Source: Mycobacterium sp. SM1
GTDB lineage: Bacteria > Actinomycetota > Actinomycetes > Mycobacteriales > Mycobacteriaceae
Assembly (NCBI RefSeq): GCF_018361265.1
Contig: NZ_JAFLNH010000001.1
Location: 1,798,001 to 1,862,000, forward strand
Direction of reading: 5' to 3'
Length of the DNA: 64,000 bases
The stretch's first letter is position 1; each line of letters opens with the position of its first letter. Shown piece after piece: positions 44,711 through 53,188 of this stretch. The notes beneath the pieces were generated by a model. That model searched no databases and was not told the origin of the DNA. It worked only from the letters and a program-made list of their open reading frames with translations. The position numbers and the translations under genes are program-made.

Positions 44711-46600
44711 TTAGCTAGCTTAGGCGTCCTCGCCGTGAATATTGAGTCAAGTATGGCGAACGAGTCGCGAATGCTCAGGCGGCGTGTAGGGCCTGTCGGG
44801 TGAGTTCGTCGATGGCGGCTTGATATGCGCGGGAGGCGTTGTGCAGCTTGGATTTTCGCGGTGGGCTGGGGTCGCTGGCCTGGGCGAGTCCGGCGCGCAG
44901 GAGGTGGTCGTGGACGCGGGTGAATAAGAATGGGTGTTGCAGTCCGGTTGCGGTGACGGTGTAGCGGCGGGTGTGGGGGACGCGTTGGATGAGGCCGTGG
45001 GCGCGCAGGCGTCGCAGGTCGTAGGTCATCTGGCCGGCGGTGATGTGTTCGGCGGTCTTGCCGAGCAGGGGCGCGATCAGGGTGCGCAGGTCACGGCTGG
45101 TGAAGCCGTGGACCAGGAGCCGGTGGACGAGCAAAACCTGCAGCAGGGCGTGTACTTGGATGTCACCGAAACACAGCCCGGGTATGCGGGTACCGGAGTC
45201 GGTGAAGACTGGTGTGGTCAGGTCGGTGAATGTTTTGGCGCCGCGGATCGGGTCGTGGCTGATGGTTTGGACGCCGAGCAGGCGCCGGTTGGCCGAAAAG
45301 CCGAGCTGCCGCAGGTCGGGCAGGCTGGTCAGCCGTTTGCAGATACCGAAGTCGCGGGGATTGTTGATGGTGGTTTCGGTGCGCAGCGCTTTCCCTTCTT
45401 TCTGGTATTGCTTGACTTTGCTGGTCTTGTAGTCCACGTGCAGTGACGGGACGACACCGTCGGTGATCACCCGGGTGCGAAACTGGCCCGGGGTCTTGCG
45501 TTTGCCGCTGCCCACGATGCGGCGGTTGAAGAGCAACGAGACATGGTCGGGTCGGCCGATGTCGAGATTGTCGCGGATGACCTGCTCGAAGAAGATCCGG
45601 CCCGACACCGGGCGGTCCAGCATTTGGGTCAGCGAGAATTCGGCCTGCAGAATCGACAATTCGTAGCGGTAGCCGGCGGTGATGTCCTCATCGGTGAATG
45701 GGTTGGGCAGGATCCGCAGCCATTTACGTAGCAGCGCGTCGATCTGGTCGGGGCCAAGACTGTCGCAGATCGCCTGCAGCCGGTCGACGTCGGCGACCGA
45801 GGCGAACCCGTTGTCGAGGGCTTCGAATGCGATCCCCGCCTTGGCGGCCTGGCGTTTAGCCCATTGGTTTCCGTTGATGCACAACTTGGCGGTGTAGGGG
45901 AAGTAGGTGCAGAACTTGATGAAGAACGGGCCGAAGTCCTCATCGACGCAGTAGAAATAGAAGTGGTTGACGAACGCGGTGGATCGCACGAGCCATGCGT
46001 AGGAAGAACCGTCGCGGCTGTAGCGGCGCTGAGTACGCCAGACCAGTGCCTTCTCCTGGGCCCGGCCCACGAACAGGACCCCTTCCGGATCGGTGAACCG
46101 GGCCAGGAACCGCTGGGCCAAATCGTCTTTGCGTTCCTTGCCGAACGACACCACCTCCAGGCCCCGCGCAGCAACGAAACCGTGGATATCGGCGACGAAC
46201 GCCTTCGTCATCGGATCCCTCAACGCAGTGGAGGCGTAGTGGTGGCCCCGGTGGCCGACGAAGAAGCCCTGAACCCCGCCGCCATAGGCCAGCCGTGGCA
46301 TCCACACGTTCAGATACACCCGGTCGATGGACTCGACCTCGAACAGCGTGGGTTCGGACAAGACATCACCGCCCGTGGAATGCCCAGTGTTCCGGAAATC
46401 TCCAAAGCTGCGGCTTAGCGCAGTCATCCGGGACAGATGAGCAGCACCGTCAAGGGCGGGCCCACCCGCCTGGTTGGACGCGCTGGCAGCTGAGTGCCGC
46501 ATTGTGGTGTCGACGGACATCGCGAAACCTTTCGCGAACTCCGGTCGGGCTACTACCGCGCAATCGCCGGCCAATTCACTTTGCGAACCCCAAGCGGCCG
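44711..46600. mobile_element. Uncharacterised repeated element carrying one large ORF (copy 1)
   Basis: The sequence from GTTAGCTAGCTTAGGCG at 44711 onward recurs at 63475 and is nearly identical for as far as the second copy is visible, while the bases before it differ. That gives a precise shared left edge, as expected for a mobile element. The right edge is estimated, because the second copy runs out of the window; no inverted repeats were identified. Confidence 0.6.
44775..46520 (-). CDS. Uncharacterised 581-aa protein of a repeated element
   Basis: Start at 46520 (MSVDTTMRHSAASASNQAGG) is favoured by AAAGG eight bases upstream; an in-frame start at 46574 would add 18 residues. I do not recognise the family. 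Features: RVYLNVWMPRLAYGGGVQGF, NHFYFYCVDEDFGPFFIKFC (acidic and aromatic-rich, possibly catalytic), GYRYELSILQAEFSLTQMLD, and a C-terminal winged-helix-like region (MTYDLRRLRAHGLIQRVPHT, RRYTVTATGL). A DNA-binding C-terminus plus acidic motifs would fit a nuclease or transposase-like role, but this is a guess. Its repetition within 19 kb supports mobility. Confidence 0.65.
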   Translation of the reverse strand: MSVDTTMRHSAASASNQAGGPALDGAAHLSRMTALSRSFGDFRNTGHSTGGDVLSEPTLFEVESIDRVYLNVWMPRLAYGGGVQGFFVGHRGHHYASTALRDPMTKAFVADIHGFVAARGLEVVSFGKERKDDLAQRFLARFTDPEGVLFVGRAQEKALVWRTQRRYSRDGSSYAWLVRSTAFVNHFYFYCVDEDFGPFFIKFCTYFPYTAKLCINGNQWAKRQAAKAGIAFEALDNGFASVADVDRLQAICDSLGPDQIDALLRKWLRILPNPFTDEDITAGYRYELSILQAEFSLTQMLDRPVSGRIFFEQVIRDNLDIGRPDHVSLLFNRRIVGSGKRKTPGQFRTRVITDGVVPSLHVDYKTSKVKQYQKEGKALRTETTINNPRDFGICKRLTSLPDLRQLGFSANRRLLGVQTISHDPIRGAKTFTDLTTPVFTDSGTRIPGLCFGDIQVHALLQVLLVHRLLVHGFTSRDLRTLIAPLLGKTAEHITAGQMTYDLRRLRAHGLIQRVPHTRRYTVTATGLQHPFLFTRVHDHLLRAGLAQASDPSPPRKSKLHNASRAYQAAIDELTRQALHAA

Positions 46601-46605
46601 AGGGC

Positions 46606-49251
46606 TCACCGTCCGGGCGCCGGCAGGCGCAGCCGGTAGCGCACGAAGCCGGCCACCGCCACGCTCAGCAACGCCAGCATGCCCATGTCCAGCAGCCACA
46701 TTCGCGGCGAATGCGACCACAGCCGGTCGGCGGGCACATCCGCCTCGACAACGCGCAGATCGACGGTGCCGGCCGAGGCCGCGAAACCCCAGCGTGCCGG
46801 GATCAGCCACGAGGCCTGCGAGAGCCCCAGACGCCCGGTCACCGGGATCAGGCCCCCGGCGAGCACCATCGAGACCATCACCGCCACCACCAGCAAGGGC
46901 AGGATCTGCTCGGTGGAGCGGGCCAGCGACGAGAGCGCCAGCCCCACCATCGCCGAGCTGATGGCCGTGGCCGCCAGCGTCACAGACAACTCCACGGCGC
47001 CGTTGCCCAGCAGCACCGCGCCGTGGGTGGGCGCGCCTTTCCCGGCGACCAGGATCGCGGTGAGGATCGCGGTTTGCATCAGCGCCGCAGCGCTGTAGAC
47101 CAGAGCCTTGGCAGCCAGGTAGGCCGATGCCGACAAACCCACCGCCCGCTCGCGCTGGAAGATCACCCGTTCCCCGACGAGATCGCGGATGGTCAACGCG
47201 GTGCCCATGAACACCGCCGCGATGTTGAGCAAAATCAGGATCGAGCTGGGTTCGTCGGGCTGCGGTCCGCGCGGGTCGGCAAGCCCCAGCCCGGTGTTCC
47301 CGGGCACCGCCAGCAGCAGCGCACCCAGGACGAACGGCAACATCGCCAAAAACGCGAAGTAGCCGCGATCAGCGGTGATCAGGCGGACCTGCCGGCGCGC
47401 CACCGTGGAAATCTGGCGCCACAGACTGGTGTGGGGGGGCCTGCCCAGCGCCGCGACGCTGGCGGCCGGGGCCCGGGGCGCCGGCGCGGCGGGGTGTCGC
47501 GCCAGGAAAGCCCGGTGGGCGCCGTCGGGATCGGTGCTGACCCGCGCGAAGATGTCAGCCCAGTCGGTGGTTCCCATCACCGCCCCGATGTGTGTCGGCG
47601 GGTCGGCGAATGCGGTCTTGCCGCCGGGGGCCAGCAGCACAATCTGGTCGCACATCCGCACATAGCTCAGCGAATGGGTGACCACGATCACCACCCGGCC
47701 GGCGTCGGCAAGCCGGCGCAGCATCGTCATCACGGCCCGGTCCAAATTCGGGTCCAGCCCCGAGGTCGGCTCGTCGAGGATGAGCAGCGAGGGGCCGGTC
47801 AGCAGTTCCAGCGCCACCGAGGCGCGCTTGCGCTGACCGCCGGACAGCTTGTCGACCCGGGTGTTTTTGTGCGGCGTTAGATCCAGCTCGGCCAGGACAC
47901 GTGCGACCACGCTGCGACGGTCGGCGGCCGAGCTGTCCGGCGGCAGCCGCAGCTCCGCGGCGTAGGTGAGGGCGCGTTCCAGGGTGAGCTGGCGGTGCAC
48001 GACGTCGTCCTGGGGCACCATCCCGATGCGGGAACGCATCGAGGCGTATTCGGCGTGCACGTCGTGCCCGTCGAAGATGACCGCCCCGGTGCTGGGCTGC
48101 GTGGCGCCGCCGATCAGCTTGACCAGGGTCGTTTTGCCCGCTCCGGACGGCCCGATGACCGCCGTCAGCGTCCCCGGCCGTGAGCTGAACGACACGTCGC
48201 TCAGCAGCCGGTGGCCGTCAATGCTCAGGCCGAGTCCGTGCGCGGTGAGCCCGCTGGTGGGCGCCGGCGCGGTGCGCGGCACCAGGGTGTGGCCGGATGC
48301 CACCAAGTCGGTGTTGCCGATCGTGACGATGTCGCCGTCGCGCAGCGGAGCGCGGGTGATGCGCCGGCCGTTGACGAATGTGCCGTTGCTGCTGTTGTTG
48401 TCGCGGATCTCGATACCGGCCGGGGTGACCACCAGCAGCGCATGCACGCGGGACGCCAGCGCGTCATGAACAACGATGCCGTTCGTCTTGGCACGACCGA
48501 TTGGTGTGGACCCGGGTGGGGGCGCTCCCGGACGCGGTGGCACCAGCAGTCGTATCGTGTCGGCGACCCGGTGCGTGCGGTCCGGTTGGCCGGGTCCTTC
48601 GTGGTGCGGTGCCGGCCGAACCGGCGGCCGCGTTCGCGTCGGCGGGCGCAGGATTCGCGGCACCGGTAGCCCGGTGGTCCGCGCGTCGGCCGCCGAAGCC
48701 GACGGCAGCCGGCCCAACGTCGGCGGGTTATGCGGACTCGACGACACCGCGCTCGACGACGCCGCCGCTGAGGCGACGCGGAAAGTCAGCTGCGGCCCCG
48801 CCGGGCTGCCGAGTGTGACGCTCTGGCGATCGTGGATGATGGCCAGATCTTGGGGAACGCCGTCGATGAAGACGCCGTGACGGCTCTTGTCGACGATCAC
48901 CCATTGGATGCCGTCGAACCGCAGGATCGCATGCGTGCCGGAGAGCAGCCGGCTGGCAGGCGGGTCGGCGTCGCCGAGAGCAATGTCGCAGTCGCGGTCG
49001 CGGCCCACGGTGACGTCACGGTCGGCGGGAAAGGTGTACATCGCCGACCCGAGCCAGATGGTCAACGGCGGCGGGGCCACCCCGTCGGCAGGCGCCAGCT
49101 CGACCGTTGTGGTGTCGTCCGGCGCTGCGGGAGAGCGATGATTCGGTGTCCTCAAATGCGCTGCATTCCCCCATAATCCGTCGAGACAGGTACATGGAAA
49201 GTCTGCGGCCGAGAACCGAGACGTTGCCGACAGCACTTCGTGGCCGATCAT
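46606..49251 (-). CDS. FHA-domain ABC exporter, Rv1747-like
   Basis: Up to 881 aa. Two forkhead-associated domains: the first around DVTVGRDRDCDIALGD, the second around RAKTNGIVVHDALASRVHAL with NNSSNGTFVNGRRI. Next is an ABC ATPase with Walker A GPSGAGKTT, signature LSGGQRKR and Walker B LLILDEPTSGLD, then about six membrane segments. M. tuberculosis Rv1747 exports cell-wall phosphatidylinositol mannosides and is regulated by PknF phosphorylating threonines bound by its FHA domains; the same logic is likely. Phospho-acceptor threonines in the linker cannot be identified with certainty. The ATG at 49251 lacks a clear ribosome-binding site; a TTG at 49155 with GGGGGA upstream is an alternative. 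Confidence 0.88.
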   Translation of the reverse strand: MIGHEVLSATSRFSAADFPCTCLDGLWGNAAHLRTPNHRSPAAPDDTTTVELAPADGVAPPPLTIWLGSAMYTFPADRDVTVGRDRDCDIALGDADPPASRLLSGTHAILRFDGIQWVIVDKSRHGVFIDGVPQDLAIIHDRQSVTLGSPAGPQLTFRVASAAASSSAVSSSPHNPPTLGRLPSASAADARTTGLPVPRILRPPTRTRPPVRPAPHHEGPGQPDRTHRVADTIRLLVPPRPGAPPPGSTPIGRAKTNGIVVHDALASRVHALLVVTPAGIEIRDNNSSNGTFVNGRRITRAPLRDGDIVTIGNTDLVASGHTLVPRTAPAPTSGLTAHGLGLSIDGHRLLSDVSFSSRPGTLTAVIGPSGAGKTTLVKLIGGATQPSTGAVIFDGHDVHAEYASMRSRIGMVPQDDVVHRQLTLERALTYAAELRLPPDSSAADRRSVVARVLAELDLTPHKNTRVDKLSGGQRKRASVALELLTGPSLLILDEPTSGLDPNLDRAVMTMLRRLADAGRVVIVVTHSLSYVRMCDQIVLLAPGGKTAFADPPTHIGAVMGTTDWADIFARVSTDPDGAHRAFLARHPAAPAPRAPAASVAALGRPPHTSLWRQISTVARRQVRLITADRGYFAFLAMLPFVLGALLLAVPGNTGLGLADPRGPQPDEPSSILILLNIAAVFMGTALTIRDLVGERVIFQRERAVGLSASAYLAAKALVYSAAALMQTAILTAILVAGKGAPTHGAVLLGNGAVELSVTLAATAISSAMVGLALSSLARSTEQILPLLVVAVMVSMVLAGGLIPVTGRLGLSQASWLIPARWGFAASAGTVDLRVVEADVPADRLWSHSPRMWLLDMGMLALLSVAVAGFVRYRLRLPAPGR

Positions 49252-49372
49252 ATAGCCGGGTCACTCATCGCGGGTGCCCAGTGCCGGCGCGCCGCCATCC
49301 AGCGATCCAATCGAGGCCGAACCTTTACTCGCCCCTGAGCGTGGGGCCAATCGATCGTGCGATCATAAGTCG

Positions 49373-50029
49373 ATGCGCCGACTAACGGGTCTGGTGTGCG
49401 TTGCGGTGTGCGCCATCTGCGTGATGCTGGTGATTGCGCCGGTGGCCGGCGCAACCACCAGCCCGTGGTTCGCGCGTTCGGTAGGCAACGCCACGCAAGT
49501 GATCTCGGTTGTCGGCGTGGGTGGTTCGAACGCGAAACTGGATGCTTATCAACGCGGGCCAACGGGCTGGCAGCCGGTCGCTGCCGGCATACCCGCGCAT
49601 GTCGGATCGGCCGGGCTCACACCGCAGGCTAAAAGTGGTTACCCGGCGACACCTATGGGGATTTTCACCCTGCCCTATGCCTTCGGCACGGCGCCCAATC
49701 CGGGTGGCGGGTTGAAGTATGTCCAGGTAGGTCCTGATCACTGGTGGGACGGTGACGACAGGAGCCCCACCTTCAACACCATGCAGGTCTGCCGAAAGGC
49801 CCAGTGCCCGTTCGACACCGCAGCCAGTGAGAACCTCGACATTCCCCAATACAAGCACGCGGTGGTGATGGGCGTTAACCCGGAGCGTCTCCCAGGCAAC
49901 GGCGCCGCGTTTTTCTTGCACACCACCGACGGGAATCCGACCGAGGGCTGTGTGGCGATCGACGACGGCATGCTGGTGCAGGTCATCAGGTGGCTTCAGC
50001 CTGGCGCGCTGATCGCGATCGCTCAGTAG
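49373..50029 (+). CDS. Secreted L,D-transpeptidase-fold (YkuD) protein, Rv0309-like
   Basis: 218 aa, the same length as Rv0309 (recalled). Signal peptide about residues 1-27 (LVCVAVCAICVMLVIAPVAGA). The C-terminal motif HTTDGNPTEGCVAID gives His183 and Cys193 in the YkuD arrangement, so a cysteine transpeptidase or related peptidoglycan or ester-transfer activity is likely. The start at 49373 is the first with a signal peptide directly after. It marks the return to conserved gene order after the island. Confidence 0.83.
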   Translation: MRRLTGLVCVAVCAICVMLVIAPVAGATTSPWFARSVGNATQVISVVGVGGSNAKLDAYQRGPTGWQPVAAGIPAHVGSAGLTPQAKSGYPATPMGIFTLPYAFGTAPNPGGGLKYVQVGPDHWWDGDDRSPTFNTMQVCRKAQCPFDTAASENLDIPQYKHAVVMGVNPERLPGNGAAFFLHTTDGNPTEGCVAIDDGMLVQVIRWLQPGALIAIAQ

Positions 50030-50107
50030 CCGCTCAGTAGTCGCTCAGGAGAATCAGGACGGCGCCGGCCTCTTCCGTGGGAACGTCTCCAGCAGTACCG
50101 TAACGGT

Positions 50108-50821
50108 ATGCGGCGAATTGATCGCCGTATGTTGTTGCGTGGCATCGCGCTTGGCGGGCTTGCGGTAAGTGGCCGCTGGCCGGCTGCCCATGGTATCCCG
50201 AACAAGCAGCCACCCCCGGGGGTGCTCGCCCGGCTTCCCGGGAATGGCAACCAGCTGGCGTTGACCATCGACGATGGCACCAGCGCGCAGGTGGTGGGCG
50301 CATTGGCCGACTTCTGCCGCGACAGCGGCACCCGCTTGACGTTTTTCGTCAACGGTGCCAACAGCTCATGGTCGGTCAACGCCCCCGCCCTGCGGCCAAT
50401 GGTCGAGTCCGGGCAGGTGCAATTGGGCAATCACACCTGGTCGCACCCGGACATCACCCGCATCGCGCCCACCGCCGTCGCCGACCAGATCCGCCGGAAC
50501 GCCGACTTCCTGCGCAACACCTACGGCGTCGACGGAACCCCGTACTTCCGCCCGCCCTGGGGCCGGCACACACCCGCCACCGACCGCATCGCGGCCGATC
50601 TCGGCTACACCACGATCACGCTGTGGAGCGGTGACATCGGCGACTCGGGGCGGGTCAGCGAGGCGGGCCTCATCGCCGCCGCGAACAGGTCGTTTCAGCC
50701 GCAGGCGATCGTGCTCGGGCACGCTAACCTGCCCACTATCACCCACTGTTTCCCGCAATTGCTCGGCATCATCCGCAGCCGCAACCTGCAAACCGTCACC
50801 CTCAACGACGTCTTCGGTTGA
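50108..50821 (+). CDS. Exported polysaccharide deacetylase (NodB domain)
   Basis: 237 aa. A twin-arginine-type N-terminus (RRIDRRMLLRGIALGGLAV) suggests Tat export. NodB motifs: ALTIDDGTS (Asp-Asp), NHTWSHPDI (His-x-x-x-His metal site), PYFRPPWGRHT (motif 3), and IVLGHANLPT (final His). It removes acetyl groups from cell-wall glycans such as N-acetylglucosamine or N-acetylmuramic acid of peptidoglycan, as Rv1096 does. It lies 78 bases after the transpeptidase-fold gene, a sensible cell-wall pair. Confidence 0.86.
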   Translation: MRRIDRRMLLRGIALGGLAVSGRWPAAHGIPNKQPPPGVLARLPGNGNQLALTIDDGTSAQVVGALADFCRDSGTRLTFFVNGANSSWSVNAPALRPMVESGQVQLGNHTWSHPDITRIAPTAVADQIRRNADFLRNTYGVDGTPYFRPPWGRHTPATDRIAADLGYTTITLWSGDIGDSGRVSEAGLIAAANRSFQPQAIVLGHANLPTITHCFPQLLGIIRSRNLQTVTLNDVFG

Positions 50822-50989
50822 GCTGAGACCACCGCATGCGGGTGAGCTGCGGGTGGGCCGGCGACGCCTTTTCCACGACGCCCAGGCCGCGGGCACCATG
50901 CCACTACGGTGTGTCTGACCTTGATAGCGGCCGGCGACCGTTATGGTGAACGCTGGCCACCGACCGTTTTGATGCAAGGTAGTCGTTTT

Positions 50990-52855
50990 ATGCACGACCC
51001 GCTGGGGTTGTCGATCGGGACCACGACCCTGGTCGCGGTGCGTAACGGCAGTGCGCCGGTGACGCGACGCGCCATACTGACCCTGTTTCCGCATCGTGCC
51101 CCGGAAATCGGTGTGCCCGCAGAGAACCCGAATCTCACCGAGCCCGGCACGCCGATCAACGGCTTTGTCAAGCACATGGGTGAGTCGGTCGCGCTGGTCG
51201 CCACCGATGGCTCCACTTACGAGCCGGGCCTGTTGGTGGTCGAGGCCCTGGACGCGATGGTTACCGCCGCCGGCGCCGACGCGGCGTCCTCGGAGATCAC
51301 GATCGCCGTTCCCGCTTACTGGCAGCACGACGCGGTAGCGGCCTTGCGTGACGCCCTGCGCACCCACGCGGGGTTTACCGGAAACGGCATGGGCCCACGG
51401 TTGGTGCCAGATAACGTCGCGGCGTTGACCGCGGTGAACGCCGGGCCCGGCCTGCCGCCCAGCGGCATGGTGGGGCTGCTCGATTTCGGCGGTGGCGGCA
51501 CCACCCTCACGCTGGCCGACGCAGGGTCCGGTTTCGAGCCCATCACCCCCGCCGTCCGCTACCCGGAGTTTTCCGGTGAGCAGATCGATCAGGCGCTGCG
51601 GGCTCACATTGCGCAGAACCTCGGGCACACCGGCAACGGCGATCCGGAGGCGACCACCGCGATCGGCCAATTCGCTCAGCTCCGGGAGGAATGCCGACAA
51701 GTCAAGGAATTTCTATCCACCCAGACGATTGCCGAGGTGGCCGTCGAGTTACCGGGATGTCGCCGCAGTGTTCAGGTGACTCGCGCCGAGCTGGAGAACC
51801 TGATACGGGATGCGCTGAGCGGTGCCATCTCTGCTTTCGAAGAATTGCTGGCGCGCAACAACATTGACTGGAACGACCTAGCGGCGGTCACCGCGGTTGG
51901 CGGTGGTGCCAGTATACCGGTTGTCACTCAATGCCTTTCGGCTCGTACTCGGGTGCCGGTGGTGACGGCACCGCAACCTGCGCTGGCGATGGCGCTCGGT
52001 GCGACAATGCTGCGTCCCAGGCGCGTTTCCAGCGATTTTGAGGTCGACGCGCCGACGCGCGCGGCGATGGCCGCAGTGGCCAGCGCTGAGGGGACCACCG
52101 CCATCCTGGGTCTGCCCACAGACGACATGACCGCCGACGAGCGTTCGTCGACGCTTCGCAAGCTGGCCTGGTCAGAGGTCGAGGACACCGGTGACGAACC
52201 GGTGCCCTACATCGGCGAGGCGTACGACGAACCCGGTCCGGGTGCGCCGCCGACTCGCTACGGGCCGCAGGCTGAGCCTCCCGAGGAGCCCCCGCGCCCG
52301 CGGTTTCGCCTCGCGTGGCTCCTCGTCGGGCTGGCCGCCGTGGTGGCGATGCTCGCAGTCGGCGGTGTGGCCTACACGATGACGAGCACCACCGAACGCA
52401 AGGCCCCGCCCGCGCCCAGCACGCCCGTTCCACCACCCGCCTCCCGGCCGCAGCCGCTCAGTCCCAGTCCGCCGCCACCCCCCAGCGCCGAACCCAGCCC
52501 GAGCATCCAGCCACCCCCCGGAAGCCCCGAGCCGTCGCCCCCAGCCTCGGTACCACCGGCGGCAACGACGTATGAGCCGCCGGCGACAACGACGGACGAG
52601 CCGCCGGTGAGCACGCCAACCACGACCGTGCCGCCGAGCACGACGACCACGACAACCACGACCGTGCCGCCGAGCACGACAACCACGACACCCCAGCCGA
52701 CCACGACAAGCACGACGGCCCCGAGTTCGCCGTCGGTTACCACGACCGCCACGACAACGGTACCGATGGCAACGACGTACTTGACCGTCCCGCTGGTTCC
52801 GTTTCCGATACCCGTTCAGGTCCCCCAGGGCCAGGCCAATCCCAACCAGCCGTAG
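50990..52855 (+). CDS. Membrane-anchored Hsp70-like protein with Pro/Thr-rich tail, Rv0312-like
   Basis: 621 aa (Rv0312 is about 620, recalled). Residues 1-350 form an actin/Hsp70-type ATPase: LSIGTTTLVAV (phosphate 1), GLLDFGGGGTTLTLAD (phosphate 2), AVTAVGGGASIPVVTQCL (adenosine). A cytosolic linker and one membrane segment (LLVGLAAVVAMLAVGGVAYT, near 440-460) follow. The outer part is extremely Pro/Thr-rich and ends with TYLTVPLVPFPIPVQVPQ. No peptide-binding SBD is seen, so it is not a classical chaperone. The start at 50990 (MHDPLGLSIG) corresponds to the known N-terminus. Confidence 0.87.
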   Translation: MHDPLGLSIGTTTLVAVRNGSAPVTRRAILTLFPHRAPEIGVPAENPNLTEPGTPINGFVKHMGESVALVATDGSTYEPGLLVVEALDAMVTAAGADAASSEITIAVPAYWQHDAVAALRDALRTHAGFTGNGMGPRLVPDNVAALTAVNAGPGLPPSGMVGLLDFGGGGTTLTLADAGSGFEPITPAVRYPEFSGEQIDQALRAHIAQNLGHTGNGDPEATTAIGQFAQLREECRQVKEFLSTQTIAEVAVELPGCRRSVQVTRAELENLIRDALSGAISAFEELLARNNIDWNDLAAVTAVGGGASIPVVTQCLSARTRVPVVTAPQPALAMALGATMLRPRRVSSDFEVDAPTRAAMAAVASAEGTTAILGLPTDDMTADERSSTLRKLAWSEVEDTGDEPVPYIGEAYDEPGPGAPPTRYGPQAEPPEEPPRPRFRLAWLLVGLAAVVAMLAVGGVAYTMTSTTERKAPPAPSTPVPPPASRPQPLSPSPPPPPSAEPSPSIQPPPGSPEPSPPASVPPAATTYEPPATTTDEPPVSTPTTTVPPSTTTTTTTTVPPSTTTTTPQPTTTSTTAPSSPSVTTTATTTVPMATTYLTVPLVPFPIPVQVPQGQANPNQP

Positions 52856-53188
52856 AGCCCGTTTCTTAACCCTGGCGGCGGGTAGCTCCTCTCCGCAGGG
52901 CCTCTGACCCGCCCGTGGCGGTTATGACCAGAGCCCGATGTGCCCATGACCTGTTCAGGACGGGTGTGTGGCCGTCAATCGCCACCCGTGTCGGCCGTGC
53001 GCGAGTAGGGTTGAAGCAAGGCCGGTGGGGGTAAGTAGGATTGCCGCCGCCTCGGACCGATGAGAACTTCATGAAGTCCGGCCAGTCGAGGCCCGCTAAA
53101 GGGCACGTGGCGCTGCGGCGGCGAAGCACGTGCTGGCTGCCCGCGCGGCGGCCCCCGCTTCGACCGTGACGGGCGACTTTGGAGGCGT
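52856..53188. other. 333-bp intergenic region
   Basis: No gene seen. GC-rich sequence with no convincing frame; it probably carries the terminator of the Hsp70-like gene and the promoter of the next gene, but I cannot point to a defined signal. Confidence 0.5.

Noticed and set aside
13435..49372. Prophage or conjugative-element origin of the island
   Set aside because: No phage structural, relaxase, replication or tRNA-attachment features are visible; the recombinases belong to small Tn554-like units.
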